A stretch of DNA of 64,000 bases. It comes from Ypsolopha sequella. Lineage: Eukaryota > Arthropoda > Insecta > Lepidoptera > Ypsolophidae. Each line of letters begins with the position of its first letter. Position 1 is the stretch's first letter. Positions 12,180-21,540 of the stretch are shown one piece after another. The DNA lies in contig OW203989.1 in assembly GCA_934047225.1 (NCBI GenBank), positions 13,181,977-13,245,976 on the forward strand, written 5' to 3'. The notes beneath the pieces are model-generated. The model saw only the letters and a list, made by a program, of their open reading frames with translations. It was not told the DNA's origin and made no database searches. The position numbers and the translations under genes were made by a program.

Positions 12180-12689
12180 CTTATTTAAGCCAAAACCCAG
12201 ACATTTTGGAGTAACAGTGATTGATGCAAGCGCGGTATTATAAGTCTTACAACCTGATTTTTGATAAATCGCTCCTTGTACCCCTGAAGTTCGTGGCCAA
12301 CCACCACTCGCCAACAATTCAACTGATAACCCTTTGTTGTCTTCTTATTCAACTGCTCTCTTCGGCTGTCTCGTAATACCAACTTAAATTAAAAACCCTA
12401 ACTTTCGCGGAAATTTCATACGCTTTTTGCTTGACACGTTTCTACGATTCAGATTCAAAATAAACATCTAATCGTATTTAATTGCATCAAAAACAATTTG
12501 AGAAAGTTTACGCCTATGTCATACACAACTACAGGCAATTTAGCTTGGACATTCACTTACGGACGTGCAGACTCCATGGCTTCGCTAAAAGGGTTTCCGA
12601 TTTACTTAAGGCACTGCCACAAAAATATTGGCACTTTTTAGAGCACTTTCAAGAAGAAACTACAGTTTGATCAATAATTACAGTATTTT
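12180..12689. other. Stretch without recognised gene
   Basis: A 62-residue frame starts near 12482 and has normal-looking amino acid use, but no domain I recognise and no neighbouring exon signals. I leave it unassigned. Confidence 0.4.
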
Positions 12690-13000
12690 TGGGACCTTTT
12701 TCGAGGAAAAGTTTCACCCGATAGAAATAATTATTAAAATAACTTTTCTCTTTGTTTGATGAATAGAAATCATCTACAAAACTCAAACATATTTTATAAG
12801 ATGGATTTTTACCATACCTAGATTTTAGTAAAAATAAATTTTGCTAGCCATTTCAGTTTTTTTTTTATAAAAATAAAAAAGCTACTTTTTTCTCTTTCGC
12901 CTTGAAGTTCCTCTCGAACTGCACGTTTTTCCGCTTAGAGTGACAGTGACCGTTGAAAAATTCACGTATCACCAATTGAGGTTTTGACTTCGATGTGTGA
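12690..13000 (+). repeat. Degraded copy of TTAA-flanked MITE family B, in the I29 gene upstream region
   Basis: It matches the central and right parts of the elements at 41411-41819 and 46634-47014: an 'agaaataattattaaaat' block, 'aactcaaacatattttat', and 'gcttagagtgacagtgac'. The terminal TTAA ends are lost. It ends about 160 bp before the first I29 start codon, so it may supply part of that gene's upstream DNA. Confidence 0.65.
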
Positions 13001-13157
13001 ACCATCATTTTAGGTAACGTTGATTAAGTAAAGCTTACACAACACCAATCTTCTAAACTGGTTCTCCGAGGTCGGGTGAGCTAAACACAGTTGTAATTTC
13101 GCCAAACGACTTCGGTGTTTGATTCGGACTATCGTGTGTTTAGTTTATTTATACAAT

Positions 13158-13796
13158 ATGAAGACTGTTTTTGTTGTATTTTTTGTGTTATATTTTGAAG
13201 CTTCGCGTGGTTTTGAGTACAAGGACTTTTATGACGATGGACCTACACTTTATGACGAAGACGATGACCAAAATAGTGCACAGGTATCTGAAAAGAATGA
13301 AGGTTATGACGATAATGAAATTACAGAACACCTGCTAGAGGCATACCTTAATAAAGTCACTCCTTCCAAGAAAAGTGAAAATGATGAAAGTTATACTGTT
13401 ACAACATATAAACCGGACTTAAATCTAAATAGTCGTGAACCTTCTAGTGTATACAAAGTATATGGAGGAGATGCTAATGCTCAAGATAAACAGGAAACTA
13501 ATCCTACTTTCACCAAGACTCCTGAAGTAAATAAAGAATATGAAGAAAAGGCAAGCTCACCGTTAGTATATGATTTAAAAGAGGCGCCCATTCTGTTTCG
13601 GAGATTTGTTGAGGATTATGGGAAGAGTTACAAGAATGAAGCTGATTATAAAAAGCATTTTAAGAATTTTGTGCATAATTTAGAAGAAATAAATAAAATG
13701 AATGCTCAAGATGGCAGCGCAACGTTTGAGGTGAACATGTTTGCCGATTTGAGTGATGACGAAATGAAGTTATATAAGAGAGGCATGCTGGGTTAG
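13158..13796 (+). CDS. Secreted I29 (cathepsin propeptide inhibitor) domain protein, paralogue 1
   Basis: A single-exon frame of 212 residues. Residues 1-18 form a hydrophobic signal peptide ('MKTVFVVFFVLYFEASRG'), so the product should be secreted or enter lysosomes. Residues 19-135 are acidic and low in hydrophobics, with no known domain. Residues 141-205 form an inhibitor I29 domain: the ERFNIN-type spacing is kept as D163, H167, F171, N174, I178 and N182, with the usual Arg replaced by His, followed by N193-x-F195-x-D197 of the GNFD-type motif. The protein stops right after this domain; no papain-like peptidase follows. In the family, I29 domains block the active-site cleft of cathepsin L-type proteases, and free-standing versions (Bombyx cysteine proteinase inhibitor type) act as inhibitors; that role is inferred here. 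The ATG at 13158 was chosen because the signal peptide starts there and it aligns with the paralogue. Polyadenylation signal AATAAA at about 13867. Confidence 0.88.
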   Translation: MKTVFVVFFVLYFEASRGFEYKDFYDDGPTLYDEDDDQNSAQVSEKNEGYDDNEITEHLLEAYLNKVTPSKKSENDESYTVTTYKPDLNLNSREPSSVYKVYGGDANAQDKQETNPTFTKTPEVNKEYEEKASSPLVYDLKEAPILFRRFVEDYGKSYKNEADYKKHFKNFVHNLEEINKMNAQDGSATFEVNMFADLSDDEMKLYKRGMLG

Positions 13797-13866
13797 GTGT
13801 CTTTTAAGTATAAATTATTTTTCTTTATAATTTTTGCTAATGTAGTTTTTTGAACATGTACCTAAT

Positions 13867-13872
13867 AATAAA
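13867..13872 (+). terminator. Polyadenylation signal of I29 paralogue 1
   Basis: AATAAA lies about 70 bp after the stop codon, followed within 20 bp by a GT-rich stretch (tgtttgacctgtg), as expected for an insect 3' end. Confidence 0.6.
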
Positions 13873-13985
13873 TGTTTGACCTGTGATAATAGAATTTAAA
13901 TAATATTCACTGCTTATATGCAAGGTGATAAAGACAAATTTATACTGAAGACTCGCTAAGTGCTCAGTTTACAGGATTTTCTTTC

Positions 13986-14085
13986 TCTTTCGAAAAGATA
14001 AAGACAGGACGCTTAAAATAAGATTAGTCCTATCAAATATTTTATGTCGTGTTATATCGAATCGACACTATTTTCAAGGTTAGAT
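13986..14085. repeat. Half copy of the repeat at 32719-32840
   Basis: The blocks 'aaagacaggacgct', 'aataagattagtcctatcaa' and 'gtcgtgttatatcgaa' match the right arm of the palindrome at 32719-32829 and its flank to 32850. Only one arm is present. Confidence 0.65.
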
Positions 14086-14457
14086 GATCCTTTTTTTGTA
14101 ATAGGATTTTTTTTTTTCGTTTTTCCTAAAACGCAAGCAAGCCAACCCCGTATCAAATACTATGGGATGTCAATATTTTATTTTGCGAAATTAGCAAACC
14201 TGACACTGACCTCTTACCAAGCCTCCAGTATCAATTTGGTTGCATAAATAAATGACACCTTATTATATTATAACAGAACACACAGTTTACATCAACTGAG
14301 AAGACAGTTGCGAATATAATAGTCGTAGACAGTATCGCCTCGTCGTAGTTGTACATTCCCAGGCCATTGACAAGGAATTTTCAAGCAGAAAAATAACTTC
14401 AACCCCGCAATTTTGTTTGACGTGAACTAGGGGAGATGACAGGATAAACAAAATATT

Positions 14458-14718
14458 ATTCTATTCAGTCCATCATTTAGATTATCAAAAAATATTGGAC
14501 ACGTATTTTTTCTTTTGTCAATTAAACAAAATATTACAGAGATAAAGCGCGTCAAAGTTTGGGAGTGGGGGCTGGTGACGTCACGCCTAGGTAAAAAGTG
14601 TGCTTGACGTCACGCGGAACTTTAGCGGCCTATATCTTCATAATTTTTGTTTAATTGACAAAAGAAAAAATACGTGTCCAATATTTTTTGATAATCTAAC
14701 TGACGGACTAGTTAGAAT
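14458..14718. mobile_element. Palindromic MITE (family C), copy 1
   Basis: The two ends pair over about 90 bp: 'attctattcagtccatca' against 'actgacggactagttagaat', then 'gattatcaaaaaatattgg' and 'acgtattttttcttttgtca' on both arms. The loop carries two 'tgacgtcac' palindromes (14577-14585 and 14606-14614). A second copy with inverted overall orientation is at 63460-63722. Both copies share flanking sequence on one side ('ctaggggagatgacag'), so the full element is larger than the palindrome. Confidence 0.82.
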
Positions 14719-14925
14719 CTTGGCAAGATAATGTCAACTAGTTTTTTAATTTTTTGTTATTCATATAGAAATATATTTATAATTGTAATAATATTAACTG
14801 GGTACTTATAATTAACTAATCATAAAGTAGTAAACATGTCGGGTCAGTACATTTTTGACAAATTTTGAATAAATAGATTATTAATAGATTATTGTACAGA
14901 GGCCAAAACTATACATTTTATTATT

Positions 14926-15136
14926 TTTGTCTGTCTGTCTGTTCCGTTTTAACTCAAGAACCAGTCAACGGATTTCGATGCGGTTGTTTTTATTATCATT
15001 TTAATGATCCTGGTTAATAATAATATTATATAGACTATTAGGTTTGTTGATAAAATAACCGTCAAGCCAAAAACTCTCCATAATAGTTTTAATTGAAAGA
15101 TACTCGGCCAAACGAGCGAAGCCGCGGGCAAAATCA
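14926..15136 (+). repeat. Lepidopteran dispersed repeat ('gtctgtctgttccgttttaac' type)
   Basis: It starts with 'gtctgtctgttccgtttt', continues with 'gaaccagtcaacgg' and 'gatgcggttgt', and ends with 'gaagccgcgggcaaaa'. The first part recurs at 36520-36605. This arrangement is familiar from lepidopteran genomes and is non-coding. Confidence 0.65.
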
Positions 15137-15315
15137 AGTACGAGAATAAAATGATATTTATTGCAAGAACACAGAATGAAAAACATAATTGTAATAACTT
15201 AATATTTAACTTTGACTTTTAAGAAACTGGTTTTATGAATATGATCCGCATAATAAGTTTTGATGATTTAGTAACCTTGAAGCTGTTCATCCGAAGTATC
15301 GTGTGTGTTTTCAAT

Positions 15316-15840
15316 ATGAAGTGTGTCTTTGTGTCTGGAATATTTTTATTTTTAAACGATAACATTTTGTGTGGGTTTATGTACAAGTCTCAGGAATTTC
15401 CTTATAACAAAGATCAAAATACGGAAAAGCACGTGAGTTACAATCGCGATGCAATAGAAAAGACCACCGAAAATACCTATAAAAATTATGTTTATGGTTC
15501 TCACGAGCCATATAAACAAACATTAAATAGGTCTCAAACTTCTGATGCATATATAGAAGCTGGAATACCTCAAAATGGAGAAGATAGTAAAAGTTCATTG
15601 CCACTATATTACGATTTAAACGAAGCTACTGCACTTTTTCAAAAGTTTATTGTAGACTATGGAAAGAAGTACAAGGATCAAGCTGATTTCGAGAAGCATT
15701 TCAACAATTTTGTCAAGAATGTACAGGATATTAATAGACTGAATGCAGAAGGTGGCAGTGCAATGTTTGACATAAACATGTTTGCGGATATCGGCGATGA
15801 TGAAAAAGAATCTTGTCTAGGAGATGAGTGGGAGGAATGA
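15316..15840 (+). CDS. Secreted I29 (cathepsin propeptide inhibitor) domain protein, paralogue 2
   Basis: A single-exon frame of 174 residues, a tandem paralogue 1.5 kb downstream of the first and on the same strand. Residues 1-20 are a signal peptide ('MKCVFVSGIFLFLNDNILCG'). The middle part (21-95) is shorter than in paralogue 1. Residues 100-163 are an I29 domain: D124, H128, F132, N135, I139 and N143 follow ERFNIN spacing, again with His in place of Arg, and N154-x-F156-x-D158 follows. No peptidase domain is attached. An in-frame ATG lies 27 codons upstream (15235), but the ATG at 15316 aligns with paralogue 1 and opens the signal peptide, so I prefer it. The leader just before both ATGs is alike ('tatcgtgtgt' then 'caatatgaag'). 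Likely function: inhibitor of, or remnant propeptide for, cathepsin L-like proteases (inferred). Confidence 0.86.
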   Translation: MKCVFVSGIFLFLNDNILCGFMYKSQEFPYNKDQNTEKHVSYNRDAIEKTTENTYKNYVYGSHEPYKQTLNRSQTSDAYIEAGIPQNGEDSKSSLPLYYDLNEATALFQKFIVDYGKKYKDQADFEKHFNNFVKNVQDINRLNAEGGSAMFDINMFADIGDDEKESCLGDEWEE

Positions 15841-16695
15841 AGTACGCCAAAACATGCAAATGAAACTCTAACCTTCATAAATACCAATTTTAAACAGATT
15901 GAATATACATATAAATAAGGCAACACGTTACATATTTCATTAGACTTGTAAAACGCAACGCTCTAGCCAATCAGAAAGAACATTATATTTAATTTAAAAA
16001 CTCCATTATACTGTATATTATACAATTTACTGTTGACTCTACCAAAACTGTTTTGGAGTCGAGTGGAGTTGAAGTACGTAAATATTTCTACATGGAAATT
16101 AAATGTCTTAAACCATTTTGGAGTCGAAGTGGAAACAATGTATAGCGGGTAAAGTATTGGAAATTATATTGCCTCTAACAACCCCAATTTTTCTTTTTTG
16201 TTATTATACTAGTAATATTAGAAATATCTTTGTACCTACTCGAGTTAATTTAACATAATTCATCAAGATTTGGAAATTTGAAAATTGCGGTTGTTACGCC
16301 TTTTCCCAGAATAACTCCTATTGAATGTTATTTTTCTTAAACGGTATGTTTAAAGTTTATGAAAAAAATACATTTAAAGTATAAAAAACAACTTTATTCT
16401 AGGAAATTATACTCACTCAGAAACAGCATGAAAATTTTGTCTAAAGTAAAGCTGTTTTACACAAAAATTGTTTATTTCTTTGAAACCGCTAATGTTATTT
16501 GTATGGTTTGTGCACTCAAATACAAGAAAAGTATAGCTTATTAAATTTATTGTTGGAATTGTTTTTCCATCCATCGCGTCCATGTGAAAAGTATTATTTA
16601 TCCCTATCTGGAGATGCAGCGATCGTCGCTATGTACGCAGGCTGATATTAACGTTATTTCAATATAGGTAGTTTATGTCGATATTTGTACCGACA
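15841..16695. other. Region downstream of the I29 pair, no gene
   Basis: AT-rich. A short direct repeat around 'ttttggagtcga(g/a)' occurs at 16051-16061 and 16109-16120. No polyadenylation signal is clear for paralogue 2. Confidence 0.45.
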
Positions 16696-16699
16696 GAGT

Positions 16700-16859
16700 G
16701 GGTCTACCGCGTAATTCTGATTTTCATCAACATCAACTTGAGATTGAAATTTGCCGTGCGTGCGACGACGCTCGCCTAACATGCCATCTCTTTTGCACGC
16801 GTTGAATTTCGCATGCATTTGCTTGAAGTTGATACAAATGAGAATTACGCGGTAGACCC
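16700..16859. mobile_element. MITE with 19-bp perfect terminal inverted repeats
   Basis: 'gggtctaccgcgtaattct' at 16700-16718 is the exact reverse complement of 16841-16859. Its interior ('gacgctcgcctaacatgcc ... ttttgcacgcgttgaattt') recurs in diverged form at about 17890-17945 and, reversed, at about 19310-19375, so it is one of several related copies. Confidence 0.75.
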
Positions 16860-16869
16860 GCAGGTCGAC

Positions 16870-18230
16870 TCAAGTCGTTGGCGGCTATGTAACTACTTGA
16901 CTGCGTTAAGTGGTTGCCTAAACTTGACAAACTAAATATTATTCTAGAAAAGATAAGATTGTCGATACTGCAACCTAATTGAAGTATTTTATCTATTCTT
17001 TTCGACAATTTCAAATTTTCTTTTCACTTCAGGATAACGCATTTGAGGGTTTCTTTAGCTCTATCGGGTGACTTTGGCTTAAAACGAAAAATGTTTGACT
17101 TTCTCGTATTTTTGTAGCAATGACATTCAACGCATCCGAAATTTTAAGTGGTACTGTGGCAGTATAGTTCTCGCAAGTTTTAACGCGTCAGTTGCATTTC
17201 AAACAAGGGTATTGAAAACTTGCGTATTTTACGTCTGCAAACTTTCATGTGTTAGTTTTCTATATGAATTTTTATTTGCTAGGTTCAGATATGTGTTTAC
17301 GAGGACAGTGATTTTAGCAAATATTCATAGATCACAAGTTTAGGTACTGAAATTAGGTTCTTAAAATTAAAATATATAGGCATACTTTGGCTCACAGATT
17401 TCGGCTTTAATAATAATATTATCTGTAAGACAGATGTCTTCAAAATTAAATAAAGGGTTGTTTATCCATTCTTGAATTAAATGCCTAAGTACCGAAGAAA
17501 TAAAAAAAAGAACCAAGGGTACCTAACCTAACGTACCAGTTTCTTGAAGTTCATAAATCTCTAAAACACTGTATCATTTATTTGAATTAGGTAGTTAGAT
17601 TATTCTAACCAAGCATCTGTCTCAGCTTTCGATGGTTTTCGTTTGGAGTTCTACTTTAGCTGATCGCATACTTTCGGCATCGTACGCGCCGCACGCGCCA
17701 TACTCGCCGGATTTAAGAATTCTTAATATTAAATCGTATGCAACCTTGCATACTTACCCGCACCGTTCAAACCGTATTTCGTTTCAGTATTCAGTACGCG
17801 TGGCGTACGATGTGCGTACGATGCTGAAGAGTATGCGATCAGCTTTACAGAATCTTTCCTGGGTCCTGGGCCTCGTCCAGTTTGATCTTCGAGTGACGCC
17901 TGCTTATCATGTCATATCTTTTGCATGTGTTGAATTTTTATATATGCTGTCCTGCGCCCGTAGCACAATGTTTAATACACGCAACGCGACTTACTTGAAA
18001 CACAAGTGCGCGGTGCGCGACATACTGTTTAATGGCAAAAACATCGTGTTACGCTCCCCGCGCTTCTGATTTAACTAAGTTGCGTCGCGCGCGATTACAC
18101 CTTATACTACGGGTGCAATCTGTCAGTGTTAGCGGGCGTCGATAGGAGATAAAACTGAACGCACCCCTACTAAACCTTTACTGTCGTCTATGGTTCAGAG
18201 CTGCGTCAGACGACGCTCATCTAAGACGCA
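16870..18230. other. Intergenic stretch with partial repeat copies
   Basis: It contains diverged pieces of the 16700-16859 repeat near 17880-17950 and 18125-18230. A 145-residue frame at 17632-18069 has no recognised domain and is built on CG-rich repeat-like DNA; I do not call it a gene. Confidence 0.45.
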
Positions 18231-18234
18231 GGTG

Positions 18235-19275
18235 ATGGTTGTTGGCAGCAGAGCCCCGATTGACAAAACTGATATCTCCTCTTTACCTCCAGTCTGCTTC
18301 ATTGGCACTTAACTTACATACTGCAAATCTGTCAAAAATTTGGGGCTTCACATTTCTAAAAATATTTCCTGGGACTTGCAGGTTGCAGAAATCAGCAAGA
18401 AGATATTTGCCTCAATGCACTCACTAAAGTGCATGCAAAAATTTCTTCCATACTCGACCAAGATTAATTCTCTTTTTTTTCTTATTATAGATTACACCGA
18501 TCTGAGTTATCCTGATCCTACACAAGAACTCTTAAGTAAGTTAGATTGTCTCCCAAATCTATCAGCTACACCTTCGGATTACGCAAATACGATCATGTCG
18601 CTCAATTTCTTCACCAGCTAAATTGGCTCAATATCCGCTACCGAAGGAACTCACACATCATCTCACTTCTCTATAATGCTCTCAATAGCCCATTTTCTCC
18701 TCCTTATCTTCGAGACCAGTTTGTCCCTATTGAATCCTTTGGCCGCTTTCAGCGCCCAAGTAGGGCTATGCTCCTCCGATTTCCCGAACACAGCACCAAC
18801 ATGTACACAAATTCTTTCACAGTGTCAGCAATCCGCCTGTGGAATAGTCTTCCTCTTAATATCTGTCAATTTCCCTCTATCTGAGATCTCTACCTTCAAA
18901 ACCACAGTCTATGAACACTATCTATAGCTACAGATTCAGTCACCAAACTTGTAATTTTCACATATCCCCTAAGTCAATGTCCTTCTCGTAATTACCAATG
19001 TATTTTATTATAATATTTATGTACCTTTATATTTATATTATTGTATTTATGAGTAGATATGTATATACAATTACTTAACTCTATATATTATTATAATATA
19101 ATAATATAATATGTCAATATGATTTCTTTATCGAATTGATTATAGTTACCAATTTATTTGGCACTATCCTTAATAACTTCACGTCACCAAAGGTTAACTA
19201 GCAGAGAATGCTAATCAGCATTAAGTTCGCCTTTGTGCATTGTAAATTATTTTGTCCAATAAAGTATTTACACAC
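18235..19275 (+). pseudogene. Broken non-LTR retrotransposon 3' part (same type as the 7-kb LINE)
   Basis: Pieces of an ORF2 C-terminal half appear in three shifting frames: 'NLGLHISKNISWDL' type sequence near 18340-18370, 'IIDYTDLSYPD' near 18490, and a C-terminal block 18610-18880 with 'RRNSHIISLLYNALNSPFSP' and 'IRLWNSLPLNICQFPS'. Each has a counterpart in the element at 6736-8180. The 3' UTR ends with 'agttcgcctttgtgcat' and 'tccaataaagtatttac' (19219-19275). Several frameshifts and a stop make it a relic. It lies between two pieces of the 16.7-kb repeat family. Confidence 0.85.
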
Positions 19276-19309
19276 ATTCATACGCCCGTCCAAAATAAAC
19301 AGCAGGATA

Positions 19310-19390
19310 TAAAATTAACGCGTGCAAAACAGGTGCATGTTAGGTAAGCGTCGTCTGACGATCAAACTGATCGTGGCGCAGGCTCAGAAA
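19310..19390 (-). repeat. Reverse copy of the 16.7-kb MITE family
   Basis: 'acgcgtgcaaaacaggtgca' followed by 'taagcgtcgtctgac' is the reverse complement of the interior of 16700-16859 in diverged form. It starts just after the LINE tail. Confidence 0.5.
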
Positions 19391-19942
19391 ATAAACAAGC
19401 TCTTCTTTGTTTCAACTAACAAAATATTTTAGATTTTGTTTTTCTTGCGGTCATTAAAAAGAAATGTTATGGTTGCGACCAAACTAAGCCATATTTAAAC
19501 TTCGGTAAAATCAACGTCTCAATAATTTTTTAGGTTTGCTATTTTTTGCTGGTCGTAATTTTTCCTTTATATGTATCCATTTTAAATGTAATATTTTAAA
19601 ACATATAATAAATACTTTAAGTTAAGTTTTCTAGTAAATAGTCTAAGAAACGTGTTTTTGTTGACGTCATGTAATGAAACAAATGCCAAAATCATAAATA
19701 TTGTTCAATGAGCAAAAAAACGCCTCAGCTGTCAGCCTGTTGTCAGTGTTGCCGCCTTAGCGACTTCTTTGCTAGATCTGGCGGATTTTTGAGGTCTTTA
19801 GCGGTTTATAGACTCATACTTTAGCGACTTTAAGCAACATTTTCATTACCTATATATTTAATTTTCCGCATAATATTCAATTAATATTTTGAATATAGGA
19901 AACAATCATTGAAAACGGTGTCCAATTTACCACTTAGGTAAT

Positions 19943-20290
19943 TGAACGAGCGAGTGAAGTGAACGATGTTCTCCGAGTATATTTAAACAATCCGGCGTTT
20001 GTATGTATGTATGTAAGTATACATAAATGTTTGCCCGACGATAACTCGAGTATCGTTGATCGGAACATAATGAAATTTTGTAGGCGAGAAAATAAGACAT
20101 GAACTTTTGAACGGGTGAGCGAAGTTCTCCGAGTCTACTTGAACAATCCGACGTTTGTACGTATGTATATGTATGTATGTATGTATGTATGTATGAATTT
20201 ATGTCATTTTGTTGTTTCATGTTGTTAGTTCATTGTTAATGTGAACGTCATGAAATTTGGTAGGCAAGTAACTGAGACAAAAATATTTTG
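19943..20290 (+). repeat. Two-unit tandem repeat (about 165-175 bp) with (atgt)n microsatellites
   Basis: Unit 1 (19943-20109) and unit 2 (20110-20290) share 'gaacgrgygagygaagt', 'ttctccgagt', 'aacaatccgrcgtttgta', a (atgt)n run and a 'atgaaattt.gtaggc' block. The longest microsatellite is at 20161-20194. Confidence 0.7.
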
Positions 20291-20429
20291 TCTTACTTGA
20301 AGTTTGTTTCTTATTCATATTTTCTAATAAATAATGTTAAGAGTATCCAAAGCTATGGAGTTTGCTATAGATCATATAAAATGTTTTTAGGTATTTTGTT
20401 CCCATTGATTAATTCCTAAAAGATTTATT

Positions 20430-20815
20430 TTTATTTTTATTTTTGAGAATATACGCCTTTTTAGATCATAGTTTTGATTATTACGGTACATATATAATTT
20501 TATCATTATTTTTTATGATTTTTTCAAGAATTTTCAGATAATCATGACGTCACTTGGGGAATTTTAGGCATTAGACTAATTGTAGACCTTTGCCTTGCTT
20601 TTAAAAAGTGGTCTCTCTGTCTTCTCATCTGTCAAATCAGTGGGAAGCAAATTATTATAAATTTATCTTGAAAGCAAAGGACACATTTCTAAACATCTTT
20701 TTCTCAAATGATGTCACTTGCATGAAATCAACTTGAAGTTGCAGCTTTTTCGTAAATATATTCATCATCATGAGGTTTTTAGAACACATGTTCTAAATTA
20801 CGGCTTATTAAATTC
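20430..20815 (-). repeat. Dispersed repeat, inverted relative to 55210-55620
   Basis: Blocks appear in reverse-complement order relative to 55210-55620: 'gagaatatacgcc', 'atgacgtcactt', 'aaaaagtggt', 'catctgtcaaat', 'aaatttatcttg', 'atgatgtcacttg', and 'tcatcatgaggtttt'. This supports one element family with two opposite copies. Non-coding. Confidence 0.65.
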
Positions 20816-20904
20816 ATAGCAATCTAGCACTATTTGAGATGTCATTTAGCACACAACCGTGGTATCGAGTTGGCAACCCTCAACTTTCCATCCAGCCAGC
20901 CAGC

Positions 20905-21540
20905 CCAGCGGCGTTGCCAGACGTTCGAGAAATTTCGTACCATTACGAGATTTACAGTCTCTGTACGAGATACGAGAATAATAAAAATCTCGTACACTTT
21001 TGTACGAGATTTCTCAATGTTCAATGGCTGCTCCATGTATCCTAGCCAAAAATATATCATAAAGTAAATATGTCCACGCCACAAACGATCGACTCAGCAC
21101 AATTATTACCACATCACTTAATGAACCTTGGTCTTTGAGCATGGAATCCTAAGTGTGTGTATTAAAATGTGTAGAGCGGGCAATGTATTTTTACACATTA
21201 CTGGTTGAAGTTTTTCAAGTTCAAGTGCGTTTTGACGTCTAATCCAATTATTGAATGGTATTTGAACATAATGACTAGTGACAGACAGTGAATATCCAGT
21301 CCACCTAAAAAATATATAAAAAAAAAATGAGACTAAACTGCAAAAAAAACAGGTGACATCTTCCGAGATGAATGGTTAAATCATCCAGTATAAGCACAAC
21401 TCGTAATAGTAAATAGACTAATTTATGGATTTTATGTAATTTTTTTCAAATTGATACTTGTACGAGATTTTGTACTGAAAGTACGAGATATTTGGCATTC
21501 TGGTACGAGAAAAACAGAAAAACGGCATCTGGCAACCCTG
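20905..21540. mobile_element. hAT-type MITE with 'gttgccaga' ends and tacgaga subterminal repeats
   Basis: The left end reads 'cagcggcgttgccagac' and the right end, reverse-complemented, 'cagggttgccagat', a terminus familiar from hAT elements. Flanks 'cagccagc' and 'cagcctag' may be a mutated 8-bp target duplication. Both subterminal regions are full of 'tacgaga' motifs (for example 20944-21010 and 21460-21510), as expected for transposase binding sites. No transposase is encoded. Confidence 0.72.

Noticed and set aside
12482..12670. 62-residue frame with protein-like composition
   Set aside because: No recognisable family, no splice or promoter signals; not enough to call a gene.
13119..13157. 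Upstream extension of the first I29 frame
   Set aside because: It begins with TTG, not ATG, and the signal peptide starts at the ATG at 13158.
17632..18069. 145-residue frame
   Set aside because: No domain, high CG repeat content, and overlap with diverged copies of the 16.7-kb MITE.
20000..20200. CRISPR-like repeats
   Set aside because: Only two long units with microsatellites; eukaryotic tandem duplication, no spacer pattern.
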